This document shows positions 61,710 to 64,000 of a stretch of DNA of 64,000 nt, one piece after another. This DNA comes from Gammaproteobacteria bacterium (lineage in GTDB: Bacteria; Pseudomonadota; Gammaproteobacteria; Steroidobacterales; Woeseiaceae), in NCBI GenBank assembly GCA_013151645.1, contig JAADHU010000056.1:1-64000 (forward strand). Reading direction: 5' to 3'. The notes under the pieces are model-generated. The model ran no database searches. It saw nothing but the letters and a program-made list of their open reading frames with translations, and was not told the origin of the DNA. Positions within the stretch are counted from its first letter, which is position 1, and each line of letters starts with the position of its first letter. Position numbers and translations under genes: made by a program.

Positions 61710-62275
61710 GCGCGACCTCGATTGTCCAGCCTTGCTGCTGATCGCGCCGTCGCGTCGGGTCGCCTGTCCTGCTGCAACATGAACCAAGTGCAACGTTTGA
61801 TGCCCTGTGCAATGTGTTTTTCCACCGTGCTCTCACTGATATTCATATTCCGGGCAATCTCGCGTTGAGTATGACCGTAGACCTTTTTAAGTATAAATGC
61901 CCGCCGACACTGGACCGGGAGCTGTCTGACCGCTTCGCAAAAAAGCACAAACTCTTCGTTGGAGGCAACCTGGTCAAACGTATTGTCATCGACGCTCCCT
62001 GTGTCGCTGCGACTCAAATCTTCGAAATCGCCGACGCTATCCGTCAGGCGAGATTCCGCGCGTTTGATATGATCCAGCGCAAGGTTATGGGCTGTCTTAA
62101 ACAGAAACGATCGCGTTTCCCGAATGTCGTCCTCTTTCACGATCTGACAAACCCGGACGTAGGTTTCCTGCACGATGTCCTCAATCTCCCTGGGGGGCAC
62201 TATTCGCGAAACGGCGCGTGCCAGGCTCCCGCGCAGCGACATATAAACAGTATGGATGCTTTCCGACCCCGCCAT
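61706..62275 (-). CDS. FecI-type ECF sigma factor
   Basis: This 189-residue protein has region 2 as PPREIEDIVQETYVRVCQIV and SFLFKTAHNLALDHIKRAES, and region 4 as RRAFILKKVYGHTQREIARN then MNISESTVEKHIAQGIKRC, all typical FecI-group. It heads the minus-strand operon of FecR, STN receptor and PepSY proteins. GGAG lies 12 bases before the ATG, rather far for a ribosome site. The coupling order sigma-FecR-receptor matches fec-type systems responding to an iron-chelate signal. Confidence 0.93.
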   Translation of the reverse strand: MAGSESIHTVYMSLRGSLARAVSRIVPPREIEDIVQETYVRVCQIVKEDDIRETRSFLFKTAHNLALDHIKRAESRLTDSVGDFEDLSRSDTGSVDDNTFDQVASNEEFVLFCEAVRQLPVQCRRAFILKKVYGHTQREIARNMNISESTVEKHIAQGIKRCTWFMLQQDRRPDATARSAARLDNRGRA

Positions 62276-62462
62276 ATCCCGTAGCCTCCAATGATTTCGG
62301 CATTTACTCTTCCAGTAGACTGTAGACGAATGTGGAGCAATTTTCCGCTATAGGGCGAGCTGCGTATCGGCTCTGCTCGGGACGGATCACAGTAGGGAAA
62401 CCATTCCACATTCTTGATGCGGGTGAGAGAGGTGCCAATGTCCTCGCGATTACCCGATTCGA

Positions 62463-63755
62463 CTAGAAAAAAGTGCGTACTCCCGAGACCACGCGATAGT
62501 CGTCGTCGACCAGCCAAACCAGGCGCCACTTGTCGAAAGTGGTACACGGGTGAGATATGCCCAGCCCCAACATGTCGCCGACCTGTAGCTGAACTTCATT
62601 CGTAAACGAAAGATACGCATGCTGATCATTAAGTCGGAGGACCGTCATTCCACCCTCGATCGGGCGAGGCGCCTGCATGGCAGACGATCTGAACCACTTC
62701 TCCACAACCGGCAAATCGATGTCGTAGGAAATGTCACGCTTTCCCACAGAGAGAATTGCCAGGCCCGGTTCCGGAACCGATTGCACATACGCCCAGACCT
62801 CGATGGCTGGTTTAAGCCGACCGTGCACCGGGAGGGTGCCTTTGGCCCGCGCTTCGATGCGGTCCATTTGTCGTTCGTACTGGACTGAATCGTGAGTGAG
62901 ATAACACCCGCTTCGAACAATAATCTGTACATTGTCGCCACCGATTCTTGGTAATTGCCTGGCGATAATATCGAAGTACGCCGATCCACCTGCACTCAAA
63001 AGGACTCTATCGGGATCGGCAAACAGGTCGTTTTCACTGCAGTAAGAAAACGCTTCTCTTAAACCTGTAATGAAGCTGTCGACACTATTGGCATCTTTTT
63101 CGGCATCGTCCGAAACGAATATGCCTTCGTAACATTCGATACCGTAGAGCGCCAGGTTCCCGGCGGTATCGATCGCTTGTGCAACGGCTTCTGCCTGGCG
63201 GCGGTTGCGGCAGCCGGTGCGACCGCCGGATAAACCGACTTCTAACAATACACGCAACGGGCGCGTGGTTTTTTCACCCAGCAACCGACTGACACGCTCG
63301 GCACCGGCGACGGAATCCACCAGACAGTAAAACTCGAAATTTGCATCGCGTTCTAACTCCGACGAGACATAACGAATATCATCCGCACCCACCAGTTGAT
63401 TTGCCATCAAAACACGCGTCGCACCAAACCGGCGAAAGACTCGCAACTGCGATACTGTCGCCACGGTAACGCCCCAGGCACCATGGCGCATCTGTAAATC
63501 AAGCAGTTGCGGTGACATCGTGGTTTTGCCGTGCGGGGCTAACAGCACATCGTGTTGTTGCAGAAAATCGCGCATCCAGCGCGCGTTGTGCTCCAACAAG
63601 GATTGCTTAATGACTACCGCAGGCAACGGAAGATCCTCATTAAGGAGATTCCATTGCTGTGCTTCAATTTCGGCAAGCGTAATACCCGCCGACGTAGAGG
63701 GTGGTCCCTTGTCGACCTCAAATATCGGCTCTGCCAGTATTTCGTCAATATTCAT
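62463..63755 (-). CDS. PLP-dependent D-serine deaminase/D-threonine aldolase-like enzyme
   Basis: This 430-residue protein is of the fold-type III (alanine-racemase-like) family. The PLP lysine is in LLAPHGKTTMSP (Lys about 76), followed by GVTVATVSQLRVFRRFGATR and LLEVGLSGGRTGCRNR. The C-terminal beta domain includes LQVGDMLGLGISHPCTTFDK (about 395-414), where His and Cys match the metal-binding pair of eukaryotic-type D-serine dehydratases (DSD1) and D-threonine aldolases. It converts D-hydroxyamino acids to oxo acid plus ammonia, or to glycine plus aldehyde. It would use D-amino acids released by the D-aminoacylases. No signal peptide, so cytosolic. Confidence 0.86.
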   Translation of the reverse strand: MNIDEILAEPIFEVDKGPPSTSAGITLAEIEAQQWNLLNEDLPLPAVVIKQSLLEHNARWMRDFLQQHDVLLAPHGKTTMSPQLLDLQMRHGAWGVTVATVSQLRVFRRFGATRVLMANQLVGADDIRYVSSELERDANFEFYCLVDSVAGAERVSRLLGEKTTRPLRVLLEVGLSGGRTGCRNRRQAEAVAQAIDTAGNLALYGIECYEGIFVSDDAEKDANSVDSFITGLREAFSYCSENDLFADPDRVLLSAGGSAYFDIIARQLPRIGGDNVQIIVRSGCYLTHDSVQYERQMDRIEARAKGTLPVHGRLKPAIEVWAYVQSVPEPGLAILSVGKRDISYDIDLPVVEKWFRSSAMQAPRPIEGGMTVLRLNDQHAYLSFTNEVQLQVGDMLGLGISHPCTTFDKWRLVWLVDDDYRVVSGVRTFF

Positions 63756-63889
63756 TCGTGCCCTTAGCCCGGCGCGTGGTCCCGAGATCGAGACTGCCGA
63801 TGATCGTCAAGTTACCGGAGCAATTTTTGATGGATAAATCACCGCAAAAGCCACGCCAGGATTGTTGTGGCGATCAACGCCGCCTCATT

Positions 63890-64000
63890 TTATCGGAGTC
63901 CGATCCACACACCTACCAGTATAAGTAGAACAGAGAAGAACCGATCTTCTGTCTCGTTTGTGCGTTTTGAGCCAGACTTCCCGCTGAGAAGTTTTCCCGC
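63890..64000 (-). CDS. C-terminus of a membrane protein, cut by the window edge
   Basis: The frame is open from the window edge and ends in a charged loop (KSGSKRTNETEDR) followed by one hydrophobic helix (FFSVLLILVGVWIGLR) and TAA at 63890-63892. The last helix plus short basic tail is what the end of a permease or transporter would look like. It is on the same strand as, and upstream of, the PLP enzyme gene, so an amino-acid transporter would fit. Only 36 residues are visible. Confidence 0.4.
   Translation of the reverse strand, partial: AGKLLSGKSGSKRTNETEDRFFSVLLILVGVWIGLR

Overview
This window looks like chromosome from a gammaproteobacterium, probably marine or sediment-dwelling. The evidence is the end of a gammaproteobacterial-type 5S rRNA at base 1, an NhaD Na+/H+ antiporter, three TonB-dependent receptors, two FecI/FecR-type signalling sets, and many lipoproteins and secreted enzymes. 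I cannot name the genus. Almost everything encoded is envelope or periplasmic: uptake receptors, secreted hydrolases, c-type cytochromes and signalling proteins. Several decayed genes and transposon scraps show that this is an accessory region remodelled after an rRNA operon.

Region by region. 1-90: 5S rRNA end and terminator. 0.3-11.6 kb: a peptide/D-amino-acid scavenging group. It holds a TonB receptor, an S9 peptidase lipoprotein, a XRE-cupin regulator, a membrane-anchored serine hydrolase, a D-aminoacylase and a metal amidohydrolase, plus the frameshifted N-terminus of a second D-aminoacylase (6208-6431). A degenerate antisense 23S rRNA scrap lies at 11599-11717. 12.0-16.7 kb: an STN-type TonB receptor convergent with its FecR anti-sigma and ECF sigma genes, with IS66-like and IS3-like transposase relics around. 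17.1-28.1 kb: a SnoaL-like secreted protein, then a same-strand cluster (triheme cytochrome c, DUF1592-type heme lipoprotein, Tat-exported DUF1552 protein, triple COG4315 protein, unknown secreted protein), then an opposing creatininase-like protein and a Tat-signal thiamine-diphosphate enzyme. 28.4-31.7 kb: two secreted proteins sharing one small helical module, and a radical SAM enzyme. 31.75-32.12 kb: a collapsed TolB-like/TPR gene. 32.3-41.3 kb: a beta-propeller/amidohydrolase fusion, two small regulators, nhaD, a DUF2490 protein, a secreted esterase and an OprO/P-like porin.

41.4-50.1 kb is a signalling island: an ECF sigma factor overlaps a Ser/Thr kinase with TPR repeats, and two divergent secreted-protein genes carry the same promoter-like block. 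Three further secreted-protein genes (two of them DUF4412-like) and a small inverted-repeat element follow. 50.34-50.77 kb holds a two-level direct-repeat array that does not resemble a gene or CRISPR. It faces a second array whose core is its reverse complement. DUF2089 and SHOCT-like genes, a second D-aminoacylase and a propeller lipoprotein follow.

54.8-62.3 kb (minus strand) is a metal-uptake operon: ECF sigma, FecR, STN receptor, a terminator hairpin, a PepSY membrane protein and a PepSY/2Fe-2S/flavin reductase. Sensing of a ligand at the outer membrane, import and reduction at the inner membrane would be encoded together. A PLP-fold D-amino-acid enzyme (62463-63755) and the C-terminus of a membrane protein close the window.

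The most unusual observations are: (1) both STN receptors carry a second, internal ribosome site plus ATG plus signal peptide between the STN domain and the plug; (2) the 50.3 kb hierarchical repeat; (3) the shared promoter-like blocks next to the sigma/kinase pair; (4) the secreted cytochrome/DUF1592/DUF1552/COG4315 cluster.
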